Of a stretch of DNA of 64,000 nucleotides, positions 9,992 to 21,767 are shown piece by piece (the first letter of the stretch is position 1; each line of letters opens with the position of its first letter). The notes below the pieces were generated by a model, which ran no database searches, was not told the origin of the DNA, and saw only the letters and a program-made list of their open reading frames with translations. A program made the position numbers and the translations under genes. Origin of the DNA: Porphyra umbilicalis (Eukaryota; Rhodophyta; Bangiophyceae; Bangiales; Bangiaceae); NCBI GenBank assembly GCA_002049455.2, contig KV918813.1, positions 186,001 through 250,000 of the forward strand, written 5' to 3'.

Positions 9992-12900
9992 ATGATCTCC
10001 CGCCTTTCCCTCCTTCAGTCCCAGCTGCCCCCGCGCTATCACACCGCCGCCATGCTCGCCGACAAGATCCTGGACACCGTCCGTGGCGAATGGTTCGCCG
10101 CCTCCCTCCTCGCCGGAGCCGCCCACCACAATCCCCACGAGCTCGCCGCCCAGCCAAGCTGCTGCTCGCCACCGGCCCCCCCGGCATCCGTACTCCCGCC
10201 GCGCTCTCCCCCCCCGCCGCCCCCCCCGTCCCGCACGCCACCGCCTTCCTCGCCTCCACCCCCGCCCCCGACGTCCCCTTCCCTCTGCCTCCGATACCTG
10301 GACCGTGGACACCCCACCCCCGACGACTCCCGCCCCAACGACGTCTTCTACGTTCTACGCCGCTTCCGTGGCGGCGCTGACCGCCCCTACCGCACGGATC
10401 GTCCCCCGCCCGCCCGTACCGCGGCCCCGGGCCGGCCAACCCCTGCCGCATTGCCGTGGCACAGATCACTTTCGCCCGCACGTGCCCCTCCCTGCGCCCT
10501 AAGCCCCTCGCCTCCCCCACCTCCGCCAACCTCGCCTTCCCCACCTCTACCGACGCCGTCCTGCCCCCTCCCCCCGCCGCCGACCCCCCGGCCGCCCCCG
10601 CCGCCCCGGCCGCCGCCTCCCCCCCCGACGTCGACTACACGCTGTGTGGCACCTCCCCACGCTCCCCCTCTCGGCCGTCTACGCCGCCCCCGAAGTCGAC
10701 ACTCCACCGCTATCGCGGACACCGGCACGCCCGGCGATATCGTCGGCGACTCCTGGTTGCGCCGCCACCCCCAACTCGCGACGTCCCCGCTCAACCCGCC
10801 ACCACCCGCTACGCACTCGGCCACGACGTGCCCCCGTCCCTCGGCCGCCTCTCCCTCCGCATCACCACCACCGACACTGCCGGCCGCGCCCTCTCCTTCG
10901 ACCTGCCGGACGTCCATGTCCTCCGCCACACGGCCGTCCCCCTCCTCCTGGGCCTCCAGTCGCACAAGCGCCTGCGTCTCGTGGTCGACACCCATCGCGA
11001 CATCATCCTCTTCGGCCGCGCCCGCCGCCCGGTCCTCTGCCGCCTCCAACGCGGCCACCTCACCCTACCCCCGCCGCCGCCCCGCCCTTCCGCCGCCCCC
11101 GCCCCCTTCGCCTCCTTCTACACCCGCTCGGAACTTGGCCTTGCCCACCGCCAATTTGGGCACGCCAGTGTTGACGCCCTGCTCAGGGCGTTCCCGCCCA
11201 CCACCTTCACCCCTGCCGACGTGGCCATCCTGCGCGACGTCGCCCGCTCGTGCATCCCATGCCAGCATTCGCCCACCTGCCCCGCCGCCCCCGCCATGCC
11301 CTCCCGCCCCGCCCACTCACGTTCAACCGCGTCCTCGCCTGGACACCTTTCAGTTGCGCCCCGACCTCCCCAAGGTCCTTGACGTTACTTGCCTCCACAC
11401 TGACTTTGGCCTCGGCCGCTTTGTCCCCGCCATGCGCGGCACTCACACCTTTGCTATCCTGTACCTCGTCTGGTTTTGCATCTGGGGCTGCCCCGACACT
11501 ATCCTCTCCGACCGCGGCTCTGAGGTTGAGAACGACGCCTTCATTGGCGCGCTCCACTCCATGGGTGTGCATTGGCGCCCCATCCCCACCGAGGCCCCTT
11601 GGGGCATCGGCCGCAACGAGCGCCACCATGGTCCGATCCGCGACACCTACCTCCGCATCTCGGCCGAGACGCCCCAACTCGCGCCCGACCTGGCCCTGGC
11701 CATGGCTTACAAGGCCCGCAATGATGCCCCCCGCGCCCACGGCTCCTCCCCACCGCGGCCGTCACCGGCGAGGCCCCGCGCCTCCTGATCGGCCCCAACC
11801 ACCACGCCGACCCCACCATCGCCGCCCGCCACAAAGCCATCAGACCGCACGCAACACCATGGAACACTACACAGCCGCTGACCCGCCTCCGCGGTGCCCT
11901 TTCCCATCCTGGCACAACCGTCCCTTTCGTCGAACTCGGCCAGGAGGTCTGGTTCCACCGCGACCGCCACGGCTGGCTCCGAGGTACCGTCCACTGCTCG
12001 ACGGGAAAACCGTGTACGTGCGACACAACGGCCAACTTTTTTCCTCCCACGAGTCCCGAACCAAGCCCTTCGTTCCCGCCGACCACCCGCCCCGCCCGCC
12101 GCCGCCCCTCGCCCCTCCCCTGCCGCCGCCGCCCCTCGCCCCGACTCGGCCCCCGCTGCCCCCATCCGCACCAACACCGCCGCCCCGCCCGTCGTCCCGC
12201 CCCTCCCCGCCGCCTCCCGTGTCTTCCTCTCCCCCGCCGTCAGCCCCGACTCCCCGGCCCACCCCCGCTGGGACGCCGCCAAGGCGACCGAGATCGCCGT
12301 CTTCGACTCCATCGACTGCAAGTCTGCCATCCCCGCCCACTCCGTCCCCGCCGGCCGACAAATCTTCCACTACCTCTGGCGTGTCACCCAAAGCCCAACC
12401 GCGGCAACGGCAAGCCGGCCGAGCGGGCCCGCTACTGCATCGCCGGCAACCGTGACTGGCACAAGGCCAGCACCGTCGCCACGTCCCCCGTCACCCCCCA
12501 GCGCGCCATCCGCGCGGTCGTCGCCGCCTCCGTCATCCTCCGATTCACCCTGCACACGGAAGACTTCCTCCGTGCCTACCTCCGTCGGACCGCCTCACCG
12601 ACCCCGTTTACGCCTGGGCGCCCCCCGAGGCCGGCCTCCCCGACGGCACGGTGTGGAAATTCCACCGCGCCATGTACGGGAAAAACCATGCCGGCCGTCA
12701 CTTCCACTTCAACACCCAGTCCCGCTTCCTCACAATCCCCGACATCACCCTCAGCTCGGCTTCGACACCATCTACCTCGTCCCGCTCCGCGGCGCCATCT
12801 CCACGTATGTCGACGACACCCTCAACGCCGGCGACCCCGCCTTCCTCGCCTCCGTCGCCACCGTCCTCAAGTCCTACTCCACCCACCGACCCGACCACGG

Positions 12901-13700
12901 CAACATCCAGTTCGCGGGCATCACCGCCCGCACCGACAACTCCGGCATCCACTGCGACGCCGGCCCTTACGCCGCCGCCCTCACCCCGCTCCGCTGTCCC
13001 CCCCGCTCTCCTCCCCACTGCCCGACCCCAAGGCCTCCACTCCCTCGCGGCCAAGCTCCTGTGGGTGGGCCGCGTCGCCCGTCCCGACGTCCTCACCAAT
13101 GCCACCCACCTCGCCAAGCTCCCCAACCCCACCGGCGCCGACGCCCGCCGCGCCAACGACACCCTCGCCGCCATCGCACGCCACCCCATCTCCCTCCACT
13201 ACCCCCCCCTCGACCCTGCATCCCTCTGCTTGGACGTCTACGCCGACTACTCCGGCTCCGCCACCTCCCCCCTGGACCGCCGCCAACTCGGGTACCTGAT
13301 CGCCCTGGTCGACGCCTCCCGCCGCTTTTCCCTTCTACACTGGGCCTCCCACCGCCCCCACCGCGTGTGTCGCGGCTCCTGCGCTGGCGAGCTCCTCGCC
13401 CTCGCCGACGCCGTCGCCGCCGCCCTCGACGTGCGCCTCCTGCTGCAAGGCTCCTCTCCCGCCGGATCCCCCTCGCCGCGTACACGGATTCCTCCGCCGC
13501 CTACGACTTGGTCACGTCCTTCAAGGACCCGACGGACATGACCGGCAAGAACGACCTTTTCATGCTCCGACGCTCCCTCCTGTCCGGCTCTATCCACGCC
13601 ATTTCCCTCGTCCAAGGCGCCGACAACCCCGCCGACGCGCTATCCAAGCCCTCGTACGCCCGCCCCGCGCCCAACCCCGCCCTCACCAATGCCCTCTTGG
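9992..13700 (+). pseudogene. copia pol-like region (PR-IN-RT-RNase H), frame-broken
   Basis: Protease: ADTGTPGDIVGDSWL with the DTG at 10,718-10,726. Pre-integrase zinc module: LAHRQFGHASVDALL ... CIPCQ at about 11,140-11,265. Integrase core: LHTDFGLGRFVPAMRG (first D near 11,400), then DTILSDRGSEVENDAF (about 11,490-11,545), then APWGIGRNERHHGPIRDTY. Reverse transcriptase: DGTVWKFHRAMYGKNH (about 12,640-12,690), then ISTYVDDTLNAGD with YVDD at 12,806-12,817. RNase H: LDVYADYSGSATS (about 13,220) and AAYTDSSAAYDLV (about 13,480), ending NPADALSKP. These modules occupy at least three different forward frames, so no single polyprotein can be made from this copy as written. Some breaks fall in C-rich runs. 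Confidence 0.85.
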
Positions 13701-14048
13701 CCGGCAAGCTCCATGTCCCCGTCATCTCCTGCACGACGTCCGCGGCTACCGCAACGCCCCCCGCGACGCCGCGCCCTCGCCGCGCCGCGCCCCGCGGCCC
13801 CCGTCGCCTGCCCGCGCCGACGAGGGGGGAGTTTGCCCCCCCCCTCGCGACCTCTGACGATGGCCAACTCGCCCAGGCCTCGTCCACGCCCGCTCGCCGC
13901 CCCACGCCGCCACGACCGCCACGTTGCCGACGACCCGGCCGCGGCCACGCCACCGCCCCCCCTCCCCCGCCACGCCCCCGTGTCCAAGACGACACGACAT
14001 CGACTTGGCCACGGTTGCGCTCGCCTCGGCTCGCCTACGACCGGGGAG

Positions 14049-14244
14049 TGTGGAACGTCCGGCCCACAACTGGTCCGCATCTGGTTTCCCGGACTGCCGA
14101 TTTCGTTAGACTTATTGTCGCATCTCCCGCTTGACCTTTCAATCATCGTATCTCCGACTTGACCTCACTGATCTTATATAAACCGCCACCCCGCCGCCGG
14201 ACCGACGACGGCTGCGGCGGTCAGCCTTCTTTGACATATTCACA
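14049..14244 (+). repeat. 3' LTR of copia element
   Basis: 196 bases nearly identical to 8,699-8,894 (two transitions). It is preceded by the short purine stretch GGGGAG (14,043-14,048), a weak polypurine-tract candidate. Confidence 0.95.
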
Positions 14245-16229
14245 CATATGGCCCCCCGTGCACGCGCCGTTTTGCTGTTTGCCACTTGGTCAGGCCAGTT
14301 CGCTGCCAACCCACGGCCACTCCCACTCGATCAGGCTCGCCCCATCCTCGGGCCGCCACGCCCGCTGCTGCCGCAACCCCCACCGCCGCCGCCGCCCCCG
14401 CCCCTGGACGCGGCCCCCGCCACTGGCGCCGCCCCCGCCCCTGATCGTGGCCCCCGCCGCCGCCGCCGCCGCTGCCGCTGCCGCCGCCCCCGCACCCGCA
14501 CCCGCACCCACCCTCGCCCCCGTCTCTGCACTCGCCGCCGCCGTCGCCGCCGCCCCCGCCCCAGCCCCCGCGGCCGCAGCCCCCGCCGCCGCCGCCCCCG
14601 CCCGTGGCCGCGGCTCCCGCCGCTGGCGCCGCTCCCGCCCCTGGCCGCCTCCTCTCAGGCTCATTAGAGTGGCGTGAGTACTGGGCTGGTGAAAGAGGTG
14701 TCGCCGTGGGTGGTGGATGAGGTGGGGTACGGGGTGAGGGGGGAGGATTGGTACTGAGGCGCAGGTGGAGCATGGTACAGGGTGGGGGGGCAGTGAGGTT
14801 TGGGTAGGATCCGAGGTAGAAAACTGAGTGGGGGTGGAATCGGGGTACTGACTGGGCGTGTTTCTGGCGACCGGGGCGTGGTAGCCAAGCGGGCGCGGGG
14901 GGTGAAGGTGGCGTGTTCTCAAGAAAAACATCTTGGGACAGACCCTCTCTGTCGCCACATCCTGACCACTGTATTCGGTAGGATCGCTGACACTGCTCAG
15001 TCCAGTGGATCACACGTCTGTCTGATGACACTGCACAATCCAGTGGAATCGTTGGTTGCGCTTCCCTACCTGCCTACAGCGGCTCTCGTTGTGTTTTCAC
15101 AGAAAAAGTACCATTGCACATCACTAGCAATGATATGTGTGCTTCCTGGCCAGCTGCGAGAAGAAAATATGCTGCTGGGTACACTTGCTTCACGCGTTCC
15201 TTCACTCGTGCAGTCCTGCTCACGTCCGAGGTGCGTCGAGCACTTCTGGGACAAACATGAGCAAAACATAACTTTCTTGGATAGGATCATGGTTGGGTCT
15301 TTGAAGGGCGCTGGTTACGGCATTGTGGGTCTTTTTCTACACAAAGGCTTCTTTCATACCGTTTCTGCCCTCCAAAGGTAACAGTCACCAGTACCCGACA
15401 CCACCTCCCCAGCCTACCATACCCATCCATGCCCCAGAAGTTTTAGGGCACTGCAACCGGCATGTACCAGCCCCTCAGTAGAGCCCAAGAGACGGGATTA
15501 CTACCATCACAGGAAGCCTGGAGGACGGCCTCTGTGACAAACTGTCCGCAAACCTCCCGAGCTATGGGCACGAGCTGACTACAGAGGTCCCAAGTTACAA
15601 AAGTATTCTAAGCCACTCCTGAAGTTGTGTACACCCCGCCCAAGGGATGTGTCCATGGTATGCCGCCCCCCCACCGACGTGTATACGACAACTCAACGGT
15701 TGCTCCTTTCGGGTACGGATGGCAACAAAGTCATGTGGTGGTCAACAACACGCTTTACAAGGTTCGTATACACATGGAGTAGCACAGAGACTGTACGGGC
15801 TCCATAGGAGTCGCCAGGGAAAAGTAAAACACGGCACTATACCCCCCCCAACAGATCACACCAAGCCAGCCCTGTCCCCGGACGGCACCTACCCCCGTCC
15901 CCCCGAGCCAGGGGGAAGTGGCAGGGGGAAAAGCCACCCGCCGGTGGCGCGAGCCGACGCTGGGGGGCCGGCAACGAACGGCTGCAGCAGTCGCCACGGG
16001 GACGGCGGCAGCCGGCGGCGGCGGCGGCCGGTGGTGGCGGCGACGGCAGGCAGGGGCTGCCGCGGCAGGGGGCTGAGGCGGCAGATGTGATGGCCGAGGG
16101 CCGCGGCGACCGCACGCTAGGGCGGCGGCGGCAGAGGGCGGCGGCGGTCGGGGCGGGGGCGGCCGCCGGGGCGGCGGCGGCGGGGGCGCCGGCGGCGGCC
16201 GGGGTGGAGGTGGCGGGGCAGGGGCGGCG
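14245..16229. other. Intergenic, no gene recognised
   Basis: 14,370-14,640 is a (CCG)n-like simple-sequence tract. 14,690-15,830 has ordinary composition with a 193-codon forward frame (14,800-15,381) lacking any recognisable domain. 15,840-16,100 returns to GC-rich DNA. No RNA gene was seen. Confidence 0.5.
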
Positions 16230-16700
16230 GCGGTGGCGGCGGCGGCCGGGACAGCGGTGGCGGGGCGGGGGCGGCGAGGACGGCGGCGGGGGCGGGGGCG
16301 GGGGCGGGGGTGGCGCGGCGGGGGCGGCGGCGGCTGCCGGGGCGGCGGTGGCGGGGCGGGGGCGGCGAGGACGGCGGCGGCGGCGGCTGCCGGGGCGGCG
16401 GTGGCGGGGCGGGGGCGGCGAGGACGGCGGCGGGGGCGGGGGCGGGGGCGGGGGTGGCGGGGCGGGGGCGGCGGCGGCTGCCGGGGCGGCGGTGGCGGGG
16501 CGGGAGCGGCGAGGACGGCGGCGGCGGCGGCTGCCGGGGCGGCGGTGGCGGGGCGGGGGCGGCGAGGACGGCGGCGGGGGCGGGGGCGGGAGCGGGGGTG
16601 GCGGGGCGGGAGCGGCGGCGGCGGCCGGGGCGGCGGTGGCGGGGCGGGGGCGGCGGGTACGGCGGCGGGGGCGGGGGCGGCGGCGGCGGGAGGGGGGGCG
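16230..16700. repeat. GC-rich minisatellite with higher-order structure
   Basis: The block GGCGGTGGCGGGGCGGGGGC plus GGCGAGGACGGCGG recurs at about 16,254, 16,345, 16,400, 16,490, 16,545 and (variant) 16,632. Spacing alternates near 91 and 55 bases, so the real period is a compound unit of about 146 bases present about three times. Spacers are (GGGGGC)n runs or GGCGGCTGCCGGGGC. Confidence 0.85.
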
Positions 16701-18013
16701 GTGGTGGCGTGGTCATGACGGCGGTCACGCTGCACAGGACGTCGGTGAGGCATGTGGGGGGGGTCGTGCGTCGCGGTGTATGGACAGTGGAGCAGGGGGT
16801 CCGTGATCAGGACCTACGAGCTATTCAAAGGTGGCCCTATGTGGTAGATATGCCCAGATACAATCCGGAAATGTGTTGAGGAGCGCCACTTGTCACACAG
16901 GCACGGCACCTGATTGGTAGAGGAGCCTTCGTGATGTGGCACTTGCCTTCGGGATCTGGCTGCCAGTTCCCGAAGGCTGTGGTTTCCCTGGTTGATCGAC
17001 GGGTGCAGTGTGCGACAAATCCATCGCGTTTTCTAATTCCCGGTGTCTGGGCTGCATTCCAGAAGACGATCGCGAAATCTGTCGATGGTTCCAGTGGAAA
17101 TTGTTGATCGCGATCCTCCTAATTATATAGCATGTGACATATAACTGGAGCGCATAAAACTATATATTGACTGTACTGTAGCCGGCCGATAGAAAGTGCA
17201 TTTCCATGGGATGCCAGATCAGATCAATAATCATGAACAAAGAAGCAGAAGAGAAGGAACGTCGCGCAGAGGGTACAGATGTGGCGCTTTATTTTAGAAT
17301 TCTCATCTTATGAGGCTTGACGAGTTTGCAAGATGAGACACACACCTTATGCTCTTTGACGTGCTCTTTCTGATGGTGCTCCCTGCGATCTTCATGCTTC
17401 TCTCCTTGTCACGTAGCGCTTGTATCTGTCCAAGAACAAATGTCAGGTACGTTCGACCTGGACGGAGAGCCTTGCACGAAATCGCTCTCTCAGGGGCAGT
17501 CCGCATGGATTGGTAGGCTACTTCTGAACCAAGCGGCCCTGGAGGCCTCGACCTTTGAATGCCTCTAGCTCCGTTCGGCACTGCACAAAAAAAATGAGAT
17601 TTCTAAAGTAAAGCGCCACAGATGCTCGTGTCAGACGCGCTGCACACAAACACAGAACGTACGCACACCGCCCCCCTCAGTAAATGGCTCTACTCTCCCA
17701 CTGACTCCACTGACTCTCCAACTGACTCCACTGACTCTCCAACTGACTCCACGCAAGACACTGACGTGTCTTGCATCAGAAATTGGTCCGAGCCAGTTCC
17801 GGATCGGAAGAGACCAAGAAAACGGCACGATTCTGGAGGGACAAAGAAACACCGAGGTGTATCTCAGCTCCACAAGACCCCTTGAGCGTCTACCTTTTTT
17901 TCCTTGAGTACCCATGCCACGGAGACCAGTTCTGTTTCTTGTCATGGTCAAAAGAAGTCTAGAACAGCAGGGAAGACCCTTTGCTCGTACGCCTACATGC
18001 ATGGAATAGACCT
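16701..18013. other. Intergenic, no gene recognised
   Basis: Composition is close to balanced and includes an AT-rich stretch at about 17,110-17,180. Short ORFs in this stretch (for example reverse 17,303-17,581) carry no recognisable motif. It contains the short tandem repeat at 17,696-17,752. Confidence 0.5.
17696..17752 (+). repeat. 21-bp tandem repeat
   Basis: The unit ACTGACTCCACTGACTCTCC plus one A is present about 2.7 times. In the forward frame starting at ATG 17,622 it encodes PTDSTDS repeats inside an 87-codon ORF that I do not otherwise support. Confidence 0.75.
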
Positions 18014-18231
18014 TCAGGCATCCGCGTCGTCCAACACGCCCGGCCGAAAGATGGGCGCCCGCGGCGCCATGCGCCCCCCCGCCAGCGTCTCGGCGCTCAG
18101 GTGCTCCGGCACGTCCCGCCCCCGCCGCGAGTCCCGCCGCAAATTTTTTTGGCGGGAGCGCGTGCGCGTCGCCTTGCGGCGCGCCCGCTTGGCCGCCACC
18201 ACCGCCGCGGCGAGGCGCGCCTCGGGGGTGC

Positions 18232-18271
<40 letters not shown>

Positions 18272-18862
18272 ACCCTCCTCCTCCATGGGCGCCGCGTCGG
18301 CCGCACCCGCCGGCGCCGCCCCCCCCCCCCCCCCTCCCCCGACACGGCCGCCGCCGCCACCGCCGCGGCGGCCGTCAGGGCGTCGGCGCGGGCGCGTTTC
18401 CCCTCCTCCCGCCGCCGCTGCCGACCGGCCTCCTCCTTGACCGCCCGCGCCGCACCCGCCGCCGCCGTGCGCTCCGCCGCCTCGACGCCCGCGGCGACGC
18501 GGGCGGCGGCGCGCGCCTTTTGCGTCTTGGACGCGCGGCCGCGGGGGAGTTTGCCGACGCGCCCGCCCCGCACGCCGAGGGTGCGGGTGCGGGAGGCGCC
18601 CGCGTCGACCGTGTCCGCACCGTCTTGGTCGTTGGCGTCGCCGGGGGGGGGCGCCCCCGCCGCCGCCCGGCGGCGGGCGGCCAGGAGGCCCCCCGCATCC
18701 GCACGTCGGTGGGGTTGGTCGGCGCCGCCGCCCGAGGGGCGTGCAGCTGCGGTTCGGGGGGGGGGGGGGCGCCATGGCATTGTCGGCGCCCGCGGGGGGG
18801 GCGCCGAGGAAGGAGGAGATGGCGGCGCGCGCGCGGTTGGTCGGCACGAGCGTGTCCTCCAT
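18014..18862 (-). CDS. Basic, Ala-rich protein of unknown function, about 282 aa, with two homopolymer frame breaks
   Basis: ATG at 18,862 opens MEDTLVPTNRARAAISSFLG. Sense moves to another frame across a G14 run (18,756-18,769): RADAGGLLAARRRAAAGAP, then GGRVGKLPRGRASKTQKARA and VKEEAGRQRRREEGKRARAD. It returns to the first frame across a C16 run (18,319-18,334): RLAAAVVAAKRARRKATRTR, SRQKNLRRDSRRGRDVPEHL, ending RAPIFRPGVLDDADA and TGA. The two shifts compensate, so total length stays a multiple of three. Polylysine/arginine clusters suggest a nuclear or nucleolar protein, but no family is assigned. If the run lengths are correct as written, the middle 145 residues would be a meaningless Gly/Arg/Pro frame. 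Confidence 0.55.
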
Positions 18863-20010
18863 GGTGGGGTGGGGGAGTGGTCGAGGGCACGCGTTGTCGG
18901 CTTGAGGTAAGGCGCCGTCCGCTCTAGGGAAGTCGTCGTCGGCTCCAGAGCAGTGGCGCGGAAGAGAGGCGGAAGGGACGACAGAGACTGGTCGTGGAGG
19001 GGGTGGCGTCGGGTTCGACTGCAGTCGGGGACCGGCCGCCGCGGTGTCGATGGGACGACGACGGTCCGCCAGCTTCCGAGCGGCGGTGGACCTCAGTACT
19101 GCACCTTTTATTGCATGCAGCTGCAGTACGGAAACTTGTCATTATAAGTGTGAACTCCCGATCAAATGGGTATTGACTGGCCGTCAGCAAATAGCAGACA
19201 GTGCTCGCCCCACACAATCCGTGCTGGGTCCTGACACCCCCCACATCCATCCGTGGCTCGCCCTGCCGTGGATGCCCCACGTCGGGGAAAACGGCGCTCG
19301 CAGCACCGTCCGCCCGGCGCCTGGCACGCCCCGACCGTGACAGCTGAGCCTGCGGGCGCACCCACCGCCACGCCCGTGGCCCAGTTGTGCTCGCAACGTA
19401 TCGACGAGGGAGCCGTCTCCCCCCATTCCTATCCTATGGCCCGCCCCCGTCGGCTACGTACGCCCCCCGTCGGCGGGACACGGCGCCCCAGACGTGTCGC
19501 GATTCCGGCTGGGCGGCACCTCCGACCTGCTCGCGCGGGCGGGCAAACGGGCGTCCAGGGCTGCGGCGGTGGCGGTGCCACCCGCCGGCACGCACCCAGC
19601 GGCCCGCCCCGTGGGCCGCCCCCGTTCACGGTGCCGCCCTGCCCACTGGGTGTGCCCATGCGCCGTGCCGCCGCGTTTCCTCCACCCTGACGCAACGCGC
19701 GGGGCGTCGGTCGACGGCGCGCCCCGGCGGCGAGTGACCCCGTCCCTTGGCCCTTTGCAGCTGCCGCGCTCGGTGCCGCTGCCGTCGTCGAGCCCCGACG
19801 GGCCCGCTGCTCCGCGACGACCGCGACTGTTAACACGAGCGCCGCTTCCCCGATCGACTCGAGCGCCGCCTCCTGCGCGACCCGCCCACGTCTGTCGCGT
19901 GGTCACCGCTGCCGCGCCGATACCCGCCCGCGCCACCGGCTGCCCCGCCCGTCCTTGAGCCGTCGCCAGCGGCGGCCTCCCCCCCCCCCCTTCCCCCCCA
20001 CCCCCCAACC
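18863..20010. other. Divergent spacer
   Basis: Lies between two head-to-head genes and should hold both promoters. The part at 19,420-19,980 is GC-rich and open in several frames without domain content. No motif was recognised. Confidence 0.45.
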
Positions 20011-21239
20011 ATGTCCACCCGCCGCCGCCCGCCCGGCCGCTACGCCGAAGTGCGGGTGTCCGCGGCGGACCTCCCCGCCCCCCGCCGCTTCCTCTACACC
20101 TACGCCGAGCTGTCGTCGGTCGGCGCCGACGGGCGGCTGACCTCCCTCGGCACCACCGAGTCGGTCGCCGGCGAAGCGTCCCCCGCCTACATCCACCCGT
20201 ACGAGCTGCCGCTCGCGACCGACGCGGACGCGGCGACCGCCTACTCCCTCACCGTGTGGGCGGTGGCGCGGCGACACTCCGTCGCGCCCGGGGAAAAGGA
20301 AAAGGCGGTCGCCCTCGGCTCGGCGCCCCTTGTCCTCCGCGACGCCCTCTCGACGCGCGACGGGGTGGTGGTGGCGCCGCTCGGGGCCGACGCGCGGGCG
20401 GGCAGCCTCGTGCTCGTCGTTGAAGCGCTGACGCCGCCCAAGCCGCCCGTCTCGTACAACCTGACGCTCGGCTTGGCGGCCGGGTGCGGCATGGCCGGCC
20501 CGCCCGCGCCGCGGGGCTCCACGGCCGGCCCCGACCCCGCCGTCTTTTTCGTCCTCTACCGCGCCATGGCGGCGGGCGCCCTCGACGCCGACTGGGTGCC
20601 CGTGTACCGCTCCGAGGGGATTGTGCCGCCCCGCACGGGCGCCGCCGGCGACGTCACGTGGGCGACCGCCTCCCTCGGCGCCGAGGCGCTGTGCGCGGGC
20701 GACGAGAACCGGGCGCTTCGCATTGAGTTTTTTCACGACCGCGACGGGGCGGCGGGCGGGCGGCGGCTCGCATTTGTGCAAACGTCCCCGTCGGCGTTCC
20801 GCTACGCCCGCCCGGGGGGGGTCCTCCGCATGGTCGGCGCGGAGGGGGTGGTGGCCGCCGGCACGGTCGGCCTGGTGGCGCTGAAAAACAACCTCGTCGG
20901 CGCGCGCGGGCGCGTCAGCTCCGTCTTTATCCTCCGCGTCGAGTCGGTGACGTGGGCGGGGTGGGGGAGCGGCGCCGCCGACGGGCCGTGGGCCGACTAC
21001 ATCGACCGGGATGTGGACGGGCGGAAGCGCGTCGGTGCGGACGAGGCGGCGGGGGAGTGGGAGTCGGACGAGGAGGAGGGGGGGGGGGGGGGGGGGGCGG
21101 GGGGGGCGGGGACGCGGGCCCGAGTGCGGCGGACAAGCTCAGTGGGGGGGTCAGCTACCTCGCCGTCCGCGCGTCGGACGTGCGGGGGGTGGCGCCGGGG
21201 GTGGGGCGGCCGCTGCCGGCGGGCGTGCGGCAAGCATGA
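20011..21239 (+). CDS. Tandem C2-domain protein, copine-like, no vWA domain; one frame break in a G20 run
   Basis: ATG 20,011. Residues about 5-160 fit a first C2 fold (YAEVRVSAADLP, RFLYTYAELS, SLVLVVEALTPP). Residues about 160-275 resemble the second C2 domain of copines: DPAVFFVLYRAMA, DWVPVYRSEGIVPPRTG, LCAGDENRALRIEFFHDRDG, FVQTSPSAF. These domains usually bind phospholipid in a calcium-dependent way; the acidic loop residues are only partly conserved, so calcium binding is uncertain. The frame breaks in the G20 run at 21,078-21,097. In the next frame the product continues ADKLSGGVSYLAVRASDVRG to a TGA at 21,237-21,239, about 409 aa in all. The copine vWA domain is absent. Without the shift the frame runs on to 21,363 through unlikely sequence. 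Confidence 0.65.
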
Positions 21240-21767
21240 GGGGGGTGGCGCTCCGCGTGTCGCGTCGGGGTCACAGGCTATTTTTTTTCCGCACATGCAA
21301 CGGCGCGCTTGTAGTGGGGGCGACGGACGCGGACAATGTAGAACGGTGGCGCGCGTGTCGTGATGCCTCTTGCCGCGAGCCGCAGCGGTCGGTGCGGAGG
21401 CGCCCAGCCGACGCTGGCACCGCCACCGCTCCAGAATGGTAGGGGCGAGCGCCCGACGCACCACGTGCATGGCACCGACGAGCTACAGAATTGGAGCACG
21501 GTTTACCACGCTTCCACCCCGCGGCTCGCGACAATCTCCCACGCACCGCCCGTTGAGCACAAGCGATGCCCGTCACCAAACAACCAAACAAAAGACAGGT
21601 AAGGTACGCACAACACCCCGGGTCGACCTAGGTCTGCGTCGTGGCGCACGCCACTCTGACGTGAACGAGTCGATGCCCGACGTCCTCGAGACTCGGCGGC
21701 GGCGGCGAACGCGGCCCGGCTGGTAGCCGTCGAGCGCCCGCGCCCCAACCGCATAATAGTCTCTCTA
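21240..21767. other. Intergenic, convergent 3' ends
   Basis: Lies between the 3' end of the C2 gene and the 3' end of the first metallothionein gene. No gene, repeat or clear polyadenylation motif was recognised. Confidence 0.5.

Larger units (their letters stand above)
8699..14244 (+). mobile_element. Ty1/copia-type LTR retrotransposon, 5,546 bp
   Basis: Two 196-base LTRs in direct orientation flank 5,154 bases of internal sequence. Domains read left to right on the + strand are gag, aspartic protease (DTG), integrase (HHCC zinc module, then D-D-E core), reverse transcriptase (YVDD) and RNase H. Integrase before reverse transcriptase is the diagnostic Ty1/copia order. LTRs start TG and end CA. 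They differ at only two positions I can see, both C/T transitions, implying recent insertion, yet the coding region is split over several frames. A clean 5-bp target duplication is not obvious: the left flank ends GCATG and the right flank begins CATAT. Confidence 0.93.

Noticed and set aside
14800-15381. 193-codon forward ORF
   Set aside because: No domain, no splice support, and no recognisable homologous motif.
16230-16700. CRISPR-like array
   Set aside because: Repeats are contiguous GC minisatellite units without unique spacers, in a eukaryotic context.
17303-17581. 92-codon reverse ORF
   Set aside because: Natural-looking composition but no motif or gene context; not enough to call.
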